Positions 49,863 through 50,095 of a stretch of 50,095 nucleotides of DNA are shown here, one piece after another. The stretch comes from an uncultured Bacilli bacterium (GTDB taxonomy: Bacteria; Bacillota_I; Bacilli_A; RF39; UBA660). Under the pieces are notes generated by a model. That model saw nothing but the letters and a program-made list of their open reading frames with translations. It did no database searches and was not told where the DNA came from. The stretch's first letter is position 1. Each line of letters starts with the position of its first letter. The DNA is taken from the NCBI GenBank assembly GCA_947623825.1, contig CANQHQ010000006.1, positions 1 through 50,095 of the forward strand, written 5' to 3'. The position numbers and the translations under genes are program-made.

Positions 49863-50095
49863 TTACTTTTGCATTAGAGATTGTAATTGGTTTGAGGTAA
49901 GACCGGTGCATTCTGCAATGAGATTGATATCTAAATTTTTCTTGAGCATTGTGAGGGCAACTTGATGTATTCCTTTATCTAACCCGATTTTCTCTCCTTT
50001 ATCCAACCCGATTCTTTCTCCTCTTTCTTCTGCTTCTTCGCTTTGTCGATAGATTTCTTGTTTGTAATCATAAGCCTTCTGTCGCTCTTTGTCAT
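49863..50095 (-). CDS. C-terminal piece of an Rpn/PD-(D/E)XK nuclease family protein, copy B (partial at window edge)
   Basis: This is a minus-strand frame open to the right edge and ending at TAA 49863-49865. The visible 77 codons match copy A: DKERQKAYDYKQEIYRQSEE, then repeats ERIGLDKGEKIGLDKG, then ALTMLKKNLDINLIAECTG, and the same SLMQK end. It could be the tail of a full-length gene whose catalytic domain lies outside the window. Copy A would then be a partial duplication of it. The family is linked to recombination-promoting nucleases. Confidence 0.65.
   Translation of the reverse strand, partial: DKERQKAYDYKQEIYRQSEEAEERGERIGLDKGEKIGLDKGIHQVALTMLKKNLDINLIAECTGLTSNQLQSLMQK

Noticed and set aside
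49507-50095. Insertion sequence at the right edge
   Set aside because: The nuclease family is sometimes labelled transposase, but no terminal inverted repeats, target duplications or DDE transposase are visible.

Overview
The window is a dense, AT-rich stretch of chromosome from a spore-forming, low-GC Firmicute of the Bacilli type. Gene order and protein families point there: rpsT-gpr-spoIIP-(yqxA position)-lepA-hemW and spoVB-comN-rel-dtd follow Bacillus order, and sporulation genes (sspI, gpr, spoIIP, spoVB-like, ylbJ) are scattered throughout. TGA is used as a stop in several genes (rimM, uvrC, miaA, spoIIP), so the standard bacterial code applies. The many conserved genes of unknown function suggest a lineage distant from Bacillus, perhaps an uncultured gut Bacilli or Erysipelotrichia-like group; this placement is inference. 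No rRNA, CRISPR array, prophage or complete insertion sequence is visible.

Layout. 1-600: tRNA-Arg(UCU) on the minus strand, with a consensus promoter and a terminator. 0.6-3.4 kb: a membrane-anchored SleB-like cell-wall hydrolase with a repetitive Ser/Thr/Glu stalk, then sspI. 3.5-10 kb: YgjP-like peptidase, TrmH-family methyltransferase, rimM, trmD, an unknown gene, L19 leader with rplS, lepB and ftsK/spoIIIE. 10-14.4 kb: a long charged coiled-coil gene facing away from three tandem, divergent paralogues of unknown function; this is one of the two least explained blocks. 14.4-20 kb: spoVB-like flippase, comN, rel, dtd and an AI-2E family transporter. 19.7-27.6 kb: polysaccharide deacetylase, uvrC, mutL and miaA interleaved with three unknown genes. 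27.6-29.1 kb: a transglutaminase-like protein, a decayed small gene and a 57-aa protein. 29.1-38.3 kb: rpsT, gpr, spoIIP, yqxA-like, a J-domain/LysM fusion, lepA, a membrane protein, hemW, an HD protein and a thymidylate kinase. 38.3-39.8 kb: a PcfJ-like protein. 39.8-43.9 kb: a small type IV filament locus (PilB/GspE ATPase and two class III prepilin-like proteins, one carrying an ALK/LTK-like glycine-rich domain). 43.9-50.1 kb: ylbJ, ylbL, an unknown gene, mutS, and two tandem C-terminal pieces of an Rpn/PD-(D/E)XK nuclease family running off the right edge.

Themes. Housekeeping genes cover translation (rimM, trmD, rplS, rpsT, lepA, dtd, miaA), DNA repair (uvrC, mutL, mutS) and stringent response (rel). 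They are interspersed with sporulation and envelope genes (SleB-like hydrolase, SpoIIP, SpoVB, deacetylase, YlbJ, YlbL). Many start codons were moved downstream of the longest open frame because a Shine-Dalgarno sequence, often of GGTGA type, sits 5-9 bases before an internal ATG.

Best candidates for undescribed biology are the pseudopilin with an ALK-like glycine-rich head, the protein joining an N-terminal J-domain to C-terminal LysM repeats, and the triplicated unknown family beside the coiled-coil gene. All functional proposals for these are inference from sequence alone.
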